From: Algiphilus aromaticivorans DG1253
Lineage (GTDB): Bacteria; Pseudomonadota; Gammaproteobacteria; Nevskiales; Nevskiaceae
Assembly (NCBI RefSeq): GCF_000733765.1
Contig: NZ_JPOG01000001.1
Span: forward strand, 2,232,001 to 2,296,000
Direction: 5' to 3'
Length of the DNA stretch: 64,000 bases
The translations under genes were made by a program, and so were the position numbers. Every line of letters begins with the position of its first letter. Position 1 is the stretch's first letter. This document shows positions 47,382-54,915 of the stretch, piece by piece. Below the pieces are notes generated by a model, which did not search any database, had not been told where the DNA came from, and worked only from the letters and a program-made list of their open reading frames with translations.

Positions 47382-47401
47382 TATTCACTGTAGTCAGTGT
47401 A
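47382..47401 (-). promoter_or_regulatory. Candidate operator of the toxin-antitoxin pair
   Basis: The inverted repeat CACTG-TAGT-CAGTG (47386-47399) lies about 25 bp upstream of the antitoxin start. Antitoxins with ribbon-helix-helix domains usually repress their own promoter by binding such sites. Confidence 0.5.
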
Positions 47402-47454
47402 GGCCCTGCGCCAGCCTGCGTCATCCTTCCGGGCCGCGCGACCTTGGCCCCACG

Positions 47455-47479
47455 AAAAAGGCCCCGAGAACTCGGGGCC
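47455..47479 (-). terminator. Rho-independent terminator after rpmA
   Basis: A 9-bp G/C-rich stem (47460-47468 with 47471-47479) with five T on the minus strand, about 40 bases after the rpmA stop. It would separate rplU-rpmA from the toxin-antitoxin pair and obgE. Confidence 0.88.
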
Positions 47480-47518
47480 TTATCGCACGGTCGCCTTGGC
47501 GATCGGAGCGCGTCGGGT

Positions 47519-47779
47519 TCAGGCCTCTGCCGACTCGACGATGTTCACCACCGTGCGGCCACGACGCGGGCGGAACTCCACCTTGCCGTCGGCCTTGGCG
47601 TAGATGGTGTAGTCGCGACCCATGCCGGCGTTGTCGCCGGGGTGCATCTTGCTGCCGCGCTGGCGCACGATGATCGAGCCCGCGCGAACGGCCTCGCCAC
47701 CGAAACGCTTTACGCCCAGGCGTTTGGATTCGGAATCGCGGCCGTTGCGGGTACTGCCGCCTGCCTTTTTGTGTGCCAT
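47519..47779 (-). CDS. rpmA: 50S ribosomal protein L27
   Basis: An 86-residue protein with the invariant [20 protein letters not shown] start, [20 protein letters not shown] and [10 protein letters not shown]-like [16 protein letters not shown]. Length is normal. It follows rplU by 30 bp in the standard order. Confidence 0.98.
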   Translation of the reverse strand: MAHKKAGGSTRNGRDSESKRLGVKRFGGEAVRAGSIIVRQRGSKMHPGDNAGMGRDYTIYAKADGKVEFRPRRGRTVVNIVESAEA

Positions 47780-47809
47780 ATCAGCTTGCTCCTGGCTTGG
47801 CTGCGGCGC

Positions 47810-48124
47810 TCAGGCGCCGGCGATGTCAGTGATGCGCACCGCCGTGTAATTCTGGCGATGCCCCTGCCGCTTCATGTGATGCTTGCGGCGGCGAAACTTG
47901 AGGATGTGAACCTTGTCCGCGCGACCGTGCTCAAGCACTTCCGCGGTGACCTTGGCGCCCTCGACGAGCGGCGAGCCGACCTTGGCACTGTCACCCTCGC
48001 CGACCATCAGCACCTGGTCGAAGTCCACAGTGGCGCCCACGGCGGCGTCAAGCGTCTCGACGCGCAGGGCCTCGCCGGCACTGACGCGATACTGCTTGCC
48101 GCCGGTTTTGATGATGGCGTACAT
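47810..48124 (-). CDS. rplU: 50S ribosomal protein L21
   Basis: A 104-residue protein: [20 protein letters not shown] at the start, [20 protein letters not shown] near the end. The ATG at 48124 fits the family; an upstream in-frame start would add 12 unrelated residues. It is the first gene of the operon, divergent from ispB. Confidence 0.98.
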   Translation of the reverse strand: MYAIIKTGGKQYRVSAGEALRVETLDAAVGATVDFDQVLMVGEGDSAKVGSPLVEGAKVTAEVLEHGRADKVHILKFRRRKHHMKRQGHRQNYTAVRITDIAGA

Positions 48125-48320
48125 CGTTTTCGTGCTCCGGAATCCTTCGGGGGGACCCACTCAGCCGCTTTCTGCAACCGGGGGTCGACAAGGCGCGGGA
48201 TGATACGCCGGGCGCTCGCCCCGGTCAACGCGCTTCGCCGCGCCGGCGAAGGCTGCAGCGGCTCGTCTACACTAGCGCCCCGTCCGGAGCGGGTTGTACC
48301 CGCCCCCTAATCGAGCATCC

Positions 48321-49289
48321 ATGGATTTCTCCGACTGCACAGCCCCCGTGGCGGAGGATATGCGCGCCGTCGACCGACTCATCGGCGAGCGACTGCGTTC
48401 CGACGTCGCGCTGATCGACCAGATCGCCGCGCACATCCTGCGCGCTGGCGGCAAGCGCCTGCGCCCCAATCTGGTGCTTCTGGCCGCGCGCGCCCACGGC
48501 GCCCACAACGGGCGAGCCGTGCTACCTGCAGCCATCGTCGAGCTGATCCATACCGCAACGCTGCTGCACGACGACGTCGTCGACGACACCGAGCGCCGCC
48601 GCGGCCAGCCCACCGCCAACGCCAACTGGGGCAATCCGGGCGCCGTGCTCTCCGGCGACTTCCTCTACACGCGCAGCTTCCAGCTCATGGTGGAGGCCGA
48701 TGACATGCGCATCATGCGCGAGCTCGCCGACACCACCAACGCCATCGCCGAAGGCGAAGTGCTGCAGCTGATGAATTGCGGCAACCCCGATACCGACGAG
48801 ACAGCCTATCTCGACGTCATCGACCGCAAGACCGCGCGCCTGTTCCGGGCCGCCACCGCCCTTGGCGCAATGGTGGCCGGCGCCGACGACGTCGCCATAA
48901 GTGCCGCGCGCGCTTACGGAGAGAGCCTGGGCATGGCTTTCCAGATTGTCGACGACCTGCTGGACTATCTGGCTGACCCCGAAGTCTCGGGCAAGAACCT
49001 GGGCACCGATCTCGCCGAGGGCAAGCCGACGCTGCCTCTCATCCGGGCCATGGCGGTGGGTGACAAAGAGACGCGAGAGTTCCTGCGCGACGCCATCCGC
49101 AACGGCGACGACGCCGATGTCCAGGGCGTGCTGCACGCCGTTGAATCCACCGATGCGATCCACTACACTTCCGCGGCCGCACAGCGGCACGTCGCTGATG
49201 CCAAGGCTGCTCTGGCGGCGCTGCCTGATTCGGCATACCGCAATGCGCTCGCCGGGCTCGCCGACTTCACGGTAGCGAGAACCAACTAG
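48321..49289 (+). CDS. ispB: Octaprenyl diphosphate synthase
   Basis: A 322-residue trans-prenyltransferase for the ubiquinone side chain. It has both aspartate-rich motifs, LLHDDVVDDTERRRG and IVDDLLDYLAD, plus GGKRLRPNLVLL and the KTA motif in DRKTARLFRAAT. The ATG at 48321 is preferred over an upstream TTG because it fits the family start. The gene opposite rplU in gammaproteobacteria is usually ispB. Confidence 0.95.
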   Translation: MDFSDCTAPVAEDMRAVDRLIGERLRSDVALIDQIAAHILRAGGKRLRPNLVLLAARAHGAHNGRAVLPAAIVELIHTATLLHDDVVDDTERRRGQPTANANWGNPGAVLSGDFLYTRSFQLMVEADDMRIMRELADTTNAIAEGEVLQLMNCGNPDTDETAYLDVIDRKTARLFRAATALGAMVAGADDVAISAARAYGESLGMAFQIVDDLLDYLADPEVSGKNLGTDLAEGKPTLPLIRAMAVGDKETREFLRDAIRNGDDADVQGVLHAVESTDAIHYTSAAAQRHVADAKAALAALPDSAYRNALAGLADFTVARTN

Positions 49290-49310
49290 GCGCTTGCGGC
49301 GCAACAATTC

Positions 49311-49387
49311 CGGGGTGTAGCTCAGCTTGGTAGAGCGCTTCGTTCGGGACGAAGAGGTCGTAGGTTCGAATCCTGTCACCCCGACCA
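49311..49387 (+). tRNA. tRNA-Pro (CGG)
   Basis: 77 bases including an encoded CCA. The acceptor stem CGGGGTG pairs with CACCCCG, the discriminator is A, the anticodon stem-loop is CTTCG-TTCGGGA-CGAAG with anticodon CGG, and the T loop is TTCGAAT. It lies 21 bp after ispB, perhaps on the same transcript. Confidence 0.97.
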
Positions 49388-49655
49388 ATCCTGTTTTCCT
49401 GTGACCTCCGTGTTTCCAGCAGCCCTTGCGGGCTGCAGAGGTCGTAGGTTGTTCGCGCCATCCATGGCGCGAACCCTTCGGGCTCCCTGCGGTCGCGTGG
49501 ATCGGCTTTCCTGCCGATCCATCGAATCCTGTCACCCCGACCAATCCTGTTTTCCTGTGACCTCCGTGTTTCCAGCAGCCCTTGCGGGCTGCAGAGGTCG
49601 TAGGTTGCGCTGGCCTTCCATGGCCAGCGCCCTTCGGGCTCGCTGACGCTCGCGC
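49366..49655 (+). repeat. tRNA-Pro 3'-end repeat array with two-hairpin inserts
   Basis: The 85 bases from mid T-loop of tRNA-Pro (49366) to 49450 recur identically at 49522-49606, with a 71-bp insert (49451-49521) between them. The repeat holds the tRNA 3' end with CCA, a 50-bp spacer, and a fresh copy of the bases before the T loop (GAGGTCGTAGGTT). The first insert is a hairpin (49451-49474), a core CCTTCGGGCTCCCTGCGG (49475-49492, running to 49497) and a second hairpin (49498-49521). A second insert begins at 49607 with a different hairpin (49607-49630) and the same core (49631-49655), then the pattern is lost. This explains the lack of any gene from 49388 to 49737. Confidence 0.85.
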
Positions 49656-49737
49656 AAATCCGCTCCATATTGATTCGAGACGCTATTGAAGACCGGAATC
49701 CGGTTACAGTGCGCCTAGGCCCCAACCCTCTCGAACG

Positions 49738-50304
49738 ATGTCAGAAGCGCCCAGCGGATTTCCCCGCATGCACAGCGTGCAGCGACTCCTGTCCGATGAA
49801 GAAATGGACTCCCTGATCGCGATGGCGCGGCATAGTGGCCTCACGCCGGGCACGACCTCCGGCGGCGGCAATGACCCGCGAATCCGCCGCTCTCAGGTCC
49901 TCTGGTTGCGCCGCGCAGAGGGCTATGAATGGCTCTACGAGCGCATCTGGAAGGAAGTGCAGACGATGAACCGGCGCCTCTTCGGCTTCGACATTACGGG
50001 CTTCAACGGCGCCATACAGCTCGCCCGCTATGCCGCCGATGACGAAGGGTTCTATAACTGGCACATGGACAATGGCGAAAAGAACGCTGAGAGAAAGATC
50101 AGCATCTCGGTCCAGCTGAGCCATCCGGATGACTACGAAGGCGGAGAACTGGAGCTCTGGTACAAGATGCGAGGCATCCCTGCCGCACGCGAGCGCGGAG
50201 CCATCGTCGCCTTCCCGAGTTTCGTCATGCATAGAGTAAAGCCAGTAACAAGGGGGGAACGCTTCAGCCTCGTCGCCTGGATCGCGGGGCCGCGCTGGCG
50301 CTAA
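49738..50304 (+). CDS. 2OG-Fe(II) dioxygenase, PKHD/prolyl hydroxylase type
   Basis: A 188-residue cytoplasmic oxygenase. Iron ligands are visible: His and Asp in YNWHMDNGEK and His in FPSFVMHRVKPV, with the 2-oxoglutarate-binding Arg in TRGERFSLVAWIAGP. The phrase SVQLSHPDDYEGGELEL is typical of PKHD-type hydroxylases (PiuC group). The ATG has no strong ribosome site. The target, protein or small molecule, is unknown; it stands alone between the two tRNA arrays. Confidence 0.88.
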   Translation: MSEAPSGFPRMHSVQRLLSDEEMDSLIAMARHSGLTPGTTSGGGNDPRIRRSQVLWLRRAEGYEWLYERIWKEVQTMNRRLFGFDITGFNGAIQLARYAADDEGFYNWHMDNGEKNAERKISISVQLSHPDDYEGGELELWYKMRGIPAARERGAIVAFPSFVMHRVKPVTRGERFSLVAWIAGPRWR

Positions 50305-50365
50305 ACGCAAGGCATAGCTCTCGCAGACCGAAGTGTGACCTGCTAGCCAATCGTTCGAAGCCCAC

Positions 50366-50394
50366 AAAAAAGCGCCCGGCTACAAGCCGGGCGC
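50366..50394 (-). terminator. Rho-independent terminator after the ComEA-like gene
   Basis: A 10-bp stem (50372-50381 with 50385-50394), three-base loop and six T on the minus strand, about 30 bases after the stop of the helix-hairpin-helix protein gene. Confidence 0.9.
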
Positions 50395-50420
50395 CAGAAT
50401 CGACACATGCTGTGCGAAGA

Positions 50421-50678
50421 CTAGAAGCCGATTCGGCCCTCGTTGTCCTCAACGAAGGAATCCCCCAGGCCATCGACGCGCTCTGCCACTTCTTCGGCCG
50501 AGCTGAAGTCGCCGCCATCCTCGCGCTCAACGATGATGCGCTCCGCAATCACGCTTCCCACACCGGAAAGCTGCGTGAGCGCCTCGGCATCGGCCTGATT
50601 GACATTGATGACCTGCGCCCAGAGCGACGTGGCGAATAGCATCAGTCCCGCTGCCGCGGTGAGGAGTTGCTTGGTCAT
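50421..50678 (-). CDS. ComEA-like helix-hairpin-helix protein
   Basis: An 85-residue exported protein: signal peptide (TKQLLTAAAGLMLFATSLWA), then a helix-hairpin-helix DNA-binding unit, INVNQADAEALTQLSGVG followed by SVIAERIIVERE. AGGGAGG lies before the ATG at 50678. Proteins of this size and layout bind incoming DNA in the periplasm during natural transformation, as short ComEA proteins do in gammaproteobacteria. A gene alone does not prove competence. Confidence 0.9.
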   Translation of the reverse strand: MTKQLLTAAAGLMLFATSLWAQVINVNQADAEALTQLSGVGSVIAERIIVEREDGGDFSSAEEVAERVDGLGDSFVEDNEGRIGF

Positions 50679-50813
50679 GGTTTTCCTCCCTGTAACCGAA
50701 TGAAACGTCATCCGAGGATGACGCGCACATCGTTACTCAAAGTAAATGAAAAAATCAATCCGCTGCATCCTCGCGGACAAGCCGTTGCCGCACTGGCATA
50801 ATGCGCGGCTCGC

Positions 50814-50904
50814 GGAGGGGTGTCCGAGCGGTCGAAGGAGCACGCCTGGAAAGCGTGTATACGGTAACCCCGTATCGAGGGTTCGAATCCCTCCCCCTCC
50901 GCCA
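50814..50904 (+). tRNA. tRNA-Ser (GGA)
   Basis: 91 bases with encoded CCA. The acceptor GGAGGGG pairs with CCCCTCC, the discriminator is G, the anticodon stem-loop CACGC-CTGGAAA-GCGTG gives anticodon GGA, a long variable arm is as expected for serine, and the T loop is TTCGAAT. Confidence 0.97.
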
Positions 50905-50958
50905 AATCCTTGCGACGCGCCTAAGTTGGGCACGAACGCCGAGCCAATCGAAACCTCC

Positions 50959-51215
50959 AGGGATTCGAACCCTCGATAGATAGTGAATGAGTTCGACCAC
51001 CCGGCGAGAGCCGGGTGGCGCGAGCGAAGCGAGCCCGGAGGGCGCGCCGGCGAAGCCGGGGCGCAATCCCTCCCCCTCCGCCAAAATTCAACACTGCGCT
51101 CGATTCGCTTAACGGCAGCATGATGACTCAGCGCACCAGGGATTCGAACCCTCGATAGACAATGAACAGGTTCGACCAGCCGGCGCGAACCGGGTGGTGC
51201 GAGCAAAGCACGCCC
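50959..51215. repeat. tRNA-Ser-derived repeats with two-hairpin inserts
   Basis: A 19-bp inverted copy of the tRNA-Ser T arm (50874-50892) lies at 50959-50977 and again at 51138-51156. After the first comes an insert with a hairpin (50997-51018), a core of CGAGCGAAGCGAGCCC type (51019-51042) and a second small hairpin (51047-51059), then a direct 19-bp copy (51065-51083) of the tRNA-Ser 3' end including CCA. After the second inverted T arm comes a mutated version of the same hairpin and core (to about 51215). The interval 50905-51298 holds no gene. Confidence 0.82.
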
Positions 51216-51239
51216 TCGCAGACCGCTTCGCGCATCAAG

Positions 51240-51270
51240 AAGGCCGGACCCCCAGAGGAGATCCGGCCTT
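51240..51270 (-). terminator. Hairpin after the monooxygenase gene
   Basis: A 9-bp stem (51240-51248 with 51262-51270) lies about 30 bases after the monooxygenase stop. Only a short T-containing stretch follows, so termination strength is uncertain. Confidence 0.6.
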
Positions 51271-51298
51271 ATCGTCCGAGTCAGTGGTCTCGCCGCGC

Positions 51299-52783
51299 TC
51301 AAGCCGTCTCGTAGTCTTCGAGATCCAGGCGCCGCGTGAGGCGGCGATACTCGGCGGTCCGGCCCGGCCAGTTGTTGGTGATGCGACCGGATTCGTTGTG
51401 ATACCAACTGCTGCAGCCGGCGGCCCAGACCGTACTCGACAGGCGCTGCTGCAGCCGGTCGTTGTAGTCGCGGTAGACATCCTCGCGCACGTTCAGCATG
51501 CGGTGATCGCGCAGCTTCTCCAGCGCGTCCGACAGATAGCGCATCTGGCACTCAATCATGAAGATGATGGAATTGCCGCCAAGGTTGGTGTTCGGGCCGT
51601 ACATCAGGAAGAGATTGGGGAAGTCGGGAACAGTCATGCCGACATAAGCTTCGGCGCCCGTGGACCACTGCTCGTGCAGATCCTTGCCATGCCGACCAGT
51701 GAAGCGGATCGGCGACAGGAACTCGGTCGCCTTGAAGCCCGTGCCCCAGATGATCACGTCCAGGTCGTGCTGCACGCCGTCCTTGGTGCGCACGCCCTTG
51801 GCGTTGATCTGATCGATACCAACGGTTTCCAGATGCACGTTGTCGCGCTGCATCGCGGGGTAGTAGTCGCTGGAGAAGAGAATGCGCTTGCAGCCGATAG
51901 GGTAGTCCGGCGTCAGCTTGGCGCGCAGCTCGGGGTCCTTCACCTGACGATTCAGGTGCCAGCGCGAAACGCGCAGATACAGCCGCTGCGTCGGCGAGTC
52001 GCCGCGATCGAAGGCATCGGTACTGATCTCGCCGGATTTCCAGAGCGCAAAGCGGAAAGGGCGCTCGTAACCCGGGACGTAGCGGAACAGCAAGCGATTG
52101 AGCTTGCCGTAGGGGCCATCCAGGCGTGGGAGCAGATAGGGAGGGCTGCGCTGGAAGACGGTGAGATGTGCGGCCTGCTCGGCCACCGGTGGGATGAACT
52201 GAATGGCACTGGCACCGGTGCCGATGACGCCCACGCGGCGGCCTTCCAAGGGTATCTCGTGGTCCCACTCCGCGGAATGAAAAGCATCACCGGCGAAATC
52301 ATCGCGACCCGGAATCTCGGGCCAACCGGGGCGCGAGAGCTGCCCGACGCCGGCGACCAGCGCGCGCGTGCGCCAGCTTCGGCCGTCGGCCGCATGTACG
52401 GTCCAGGTGGCGCTGTCGTCGTCCCACTGCGCGCTGGTGACTTCCACGCCGAACTCGGCGTCCTGGTAGAGCTCGAAATGCTGCGCACAGGCGTGGATGT
52501 AGTCGAGGATCTCGGGCTGGCGCGGATAGCGCCGCGAAAAGCCCATCTTCTTGAAGAAGGAGAAGGAATAGAGGTGCCACGGCACGTCGCAGGCCGCCCC
52601 CGGATAGGTGTTCTCACGCCAGACACCGCCGAAGTCCGGCCCCTTCTCGAGCACCCGCAGGCGCCGGCAGCCCTGCTTGCGTGCCTGGATCGCCGCGCCC
52701 AGCCCGGAGAAGCCGCCACCGATGATCAACACATCCAGCAAGGCGGTTTCGGTTTCGACGCGCGTTTCGGCTCGTGCATTCAT
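51299..52783 (-). CDS. Flavin-binding monooxygenase (Baeyer-Villiger type)
   Basis: A 494-residue FAD/NADPH enzyme. The FAD site is LIIGGGFSGLGAAIQ near residue 20, the Baeyer-Villiger fingerprint reads FAGDAFHSAEWDH (the FxGxxxHxxxW pattern), and the NADPH site is GVIGTGASAIQFIP. DIIIWGTGFKA-like DVIIWGTGFKATEF lies near 350. AAGGAG lies upstream of the ATG. Relatives insert oxygen into ketones to give esters. Together with the adjacent divergent hydrolase this could form a ketone-to-ester-to-acid route. The substrate is unknown. Confidence 0.92.
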   Translation of the reverse strand: MNARAETRVETETALLDVLIIGGGFSGLGAAIQARKQGCRRLRVLEKGPDFGGVWRENTYPGAACDVPWHLYSFSFFKKMGFSRRYPRQPEILDYIHACAQHFELYQDAEFGVEVTSAQWDDDSATWTVHAADGRSWRTRALVAGVGQLSRPGWPEIPGRDDFAGDAFHSAEWDHEIPLEGRRVGVIGTGASAIQFIPPVAEQAAHLTVFQRSPPYLLPRLDGPYGKLNRLLFRYVPGYERPFRFALWKSGEISTDAFDRGDSPTQRLYLRVSRWHLNRQVKDPELRAKLTPDYPIGCKRILFSSDYYPAMQRDNVHLETVGIDQINAKGVRTKDGVQHDLDVIIWGTGFKATEFLSPIRFTGRHGKDLHEQWSTGAEAYVGMTVPDFPNLFLMYGPNTNLGGNSIIFMIECQMRYLSDALEKLRDHRMLNVREDVYRDYNDRLQQRLSSTVWAAGCSSWYHNESGRITNNWPGRTAEYRRLTRRLDLEDYETA

Positions 52784-52926
52784 GCTTCGCTTGCTCCTTC
52801 CTCGTGCAATCGCGGCCGCATTGCTTCGACCGATCGTTTAATTGGGGGCTTATATTGTGCCCGGACTGGGGCCGGATTGCGACATTTGTTGGCTCAGCAT
52901 GGGCGCCGTCAGCGTAAACTCTCGTC

Positions 52927-53814
52927 ATGCCTGATGCACCCCATGACACGCCGCCGGTGCGCGAGCACCGTCTGCGCTCCGCCGACGACGGCGTATGCGT
53001 GCTTGTCGAAGTCGGCAGCGAGCATGCCGACGCCGAAGTTCTGCTGATCCCGGGTATGTTCACCGCGCGCGGCTTCTGGCTGTCGCCGCGCGGCGTCGGC
53101 CTTGCCGCGCATCTCGCGTCCGCGGGCATGCGCTGCTGGATTCTGGAGCGACGCGGAATCGGCGCGGCCCGCCAACAGAATGACGATGTGCGGCTGGGCA
53201 TGAGTCAGGCAGCGCGCCACGATCTTCCGACGGCATTCGCCCACATCCGCGACCAAAGCGCGCGACCGCTCTTCCTGCTCGCGCACTCCTTCGGCGGCAT
53301 CCTTGCTGCACGCGCCCTGGCTGGCCCCATTGCCGCGCGCGACTGCGCGGGCCTGGTCAGCTTCGCGACGCAGTGCGAAACCGGCAAGTCGGCGCTGCAC
53401 CCGCCCGGCTCCTGGCTGACGCTGGCGATCTCGATGGCGCGCGGTCATCTGCCGGCACGCATGGCCGGCCTTGGGCCGGAAGACGAGCCGCGCGCGGCCA
53501 TGCAGGACGCCGTACGCTGGACCACGAGCGCACGCCGCGGAGCACCCTGGCTCAACGGCCTGCGCGCCCTGCCCGTGCCCCAGCTGGCGCTCGCCGGCGC
53601 CGGCGATACCACCGACCCGCCGGAGGGCTGCGCACGCTTCGCGCGCCGACTGGCTGCCGGCGACGCGCATTTCGAGCTGCTGGCACGCAGCCGCGGCTGG
53701 GCCGAGGATTACGATCACGCCGGCATGGTGGTCAGCCGCAACGCACGCGCGGAAGTCTGGCCCTACGTGACGGAGTGGCTGCGCCGGCATATTCCGGCGC
53801 AGCCGCAGGCTTAG
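52927..53814 (+). CDS. Alpha/beta hydrolase
   Basis: A 295-residue hydrolase. The nucleophile elbow is AHSFGG (GxSxG-like, Ser about 120), the oxyanion region LLIPGMFTARGFWL lies near residue 40, and the C-terminal His is probably in YDHAGMVV. It is divergent from the monooxygenase and its end overlaps the MaoC gene end by four bases. An esterase role after the Baeyer-Villiger step is plausible from context. Confidence 0.85.
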   Translation: MPDAPHDTPPVREHRLRSADDGVCVLVEVGSEHADAEVLLIPGMFTARGFWLSPRGVGLAAHLASAGMRCWILERRGIGAARQQNDDVRLGMSQAARHDLPTAFAHIRDQSARPLFLLAHSFGGILAARALAGPIAARDCAGLVSFATQCETGKSALHPPGSWLTLAISMARGHLPARMAGLGPEDEPRAAMQDAVRWTTSARRGAPWLNGLRALPVPQLALAGAGDTTDPPEGCARFARRLAAGDAHFELLARSRGWAEDYDHAGMVVSRNARAEVWPYVTEWLRRHIPAQPQA

Positions 53815-54881
53815 GCGCCGGTCTTCTTGGCGGCCGTCTTCCTGGCTGCCGACTTGCTGGCCGTCGCCTTCTTGGCAGTGGCCTTCTTGGCAGTCGCCTT
53901 GCGCGCTGATTTCTTGGCCGCGCTTTTCTTGGCCGCAGCCTTCTTGGCGGTCGCCTTCTTGGCTGCTGCTTTCTTACCGACGGCCTTCTTCGCCGCCGGC
54001 GCCGAACCGGCAGCCTGCGGCCGGTCGATACGGCCCTCCAGATAGACCGTGTCGCGGGCGGCATTGGTCAGGAGGTACTCGCGCCCCTTGGCGTCGTCAC
54101 GCGCCAGCAGTTCCACCCGCGAAGGCAGGAAGACCGGCCGCTTGAAGGCCACCGTCAGCGACACCGCATCGGCATCCTCGGGCAGCAGACGCGCGACGCA
54201 GCGCGCATAGGAGTACATGCCGTGGGCAATGGCGCGCTTGAAGCCGAAGGGCTTCGCGGCCAGGGCATGCATGTGGATGGGGTTAACGTCCCCCGCAATC
54301 AGACCGTAGCGGCGCCCGATGTCTTCGGGCACGGTCCAGTCCCCGACCAGCTCAAAGGCCGACCAGTCCGGCGGCGTCCATCCGGACTTCTTGGACTTGC
54401 CCCCCGAGCCACCCCGGATGAGATTGGTGCTGGTCGACTCCCAGGCCACCTTGCCGGCGGTATCGCGGATCTTCGTGACCAGATCGAATTCCCTGCCGGC
54501 GTCCACATCCCGGTGGCCTTCCACGAAGACCTCCACATCCAGCGCCTCGCTGGCGGCGATGGGCCGGTGCTGGGTGACGGCGTTGCGCACGTGCACCGCA
54601 CCCAGCAGCTTGAAGGGGAAGGCCTTGTGCGTGAGCACCTGCAGATGCAGCGGTGCGGCCAGGATGTGGGGATAGCTGGGCGGAAGCCGACCGTCGATGC
54701 GGAAGCCGCAGAGCTTGCGGTACTTGCGCAGGCCCTCCGCGTCGGCGACGACGCCGCGGCAGATGGCGCTGATGCGCGGGATGGTCTGCCCCTTCTTGAG
54801 GCCACTGCCGCGCGCGACAGCCGCACGCAAGAAGCCACCGACGGCCGATGGAAGACTGTTGAACTCGAGGCTGTGCGACAT
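53811..54881 (-). CDS. MaoC-like hydratase with histone-like lysine/alanine tail
   Basis: A 356-residue protein. Residues 1 to about 285 form a double-hotdog MaoC/HtdX-type enoyl-thioester hydratase: the hydratase motif is YGLIAGDVNPIHMHALAAKP, with the catalytic Asp and His, then IAHGMYSYARCVARLL. Residues about 290-356 are a low-complexity tail of KKA, KKAT and KKS units (for example AAKKATAKKAAAKKSAAKKS), like histone H1, AlgP or PhaF. The enzyme would hydrate or dehydrate 3-hydroxyacyl-CoA. The tail should bind a polyanion such as DNA. It ends a leftward operon of crotonase, FadH, DUF4442 and MaoC. Confidence 0.9.
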   Translation of the reverse strand: MSHSLEFNSLPSAVGGFLRAAVARGSGLKKGQTIPRISAICRGVVADAEGLRKYRKLCGFRIDGRLPPSYPHILAAPLHLQVLTHKAFPFKLLGAVHVRNAVTQHRPIAASEALDVEVFVEGHRDVDAGREFDLVTKIRDTAGKVAWESTSTNLIRGGSGGKSKKSGWTPPDWSAFELVGDWTVPEDIGRRYGLIAGDVNPIHMHALAAKPFGFKRAIAHGMYSYARCVARLLPEDADAVSLTVAFKRPVFLPSRVELLARDDAKGREYLLTNAARDTVYLEGRIDRPQAAGSAPAAKKAVGKKAAAKKATAKKAAAKKSAAKKSARKATAKKATAKKATASKSAARKTAAKKTGA

Positions 54882-54915
54882 GCTGAGGGAACTCCGTATG
54901 GCTTGGGCGCGGCCT

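Noticed and set aside
49438-49543. A second tRNA-Pro gene
   Set aside because: Only bases around the T arm and the acceptor 3' end are copied; the D arm, anticodon arm and 5' acceptor strand are missing and the T loop is split by 71 bp.
48522-49725. Minus-strand frames across ispB, tRNA-Pro and its array
   Set aside because: They are antisense to ispB and contain translated tRNA repeats, a common false call.
49354-51215. A CRISPR array
   Set aside because: The repeats are tRNA pieces of unequal spacing with palindromic inserts, and no cas genes are present.
49311-51298. An integrated phage or genomic island attached at the tRNA genes
   Set aside because: tRNA 3'-end copies resemble attachment sites, but no integrase, phage or mobilisation gene lies between or near them.
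50733-51551. A protein gene across tRNA-Ser and its array on the minus strand
   Set aside because: The frame reads through a tRNA gene and its repeats; the repeated peptide LSRVRIPG is simply translated T-arm sequence.
51194-53047. A 617-codon open frame opposite the flavin monooxygenase
   Set aside because: It is antisense to a gene with clear FAD and NADPH motifs; its translation is low-complexity and matches no family. High GC gives long false frames on the opposite strand.
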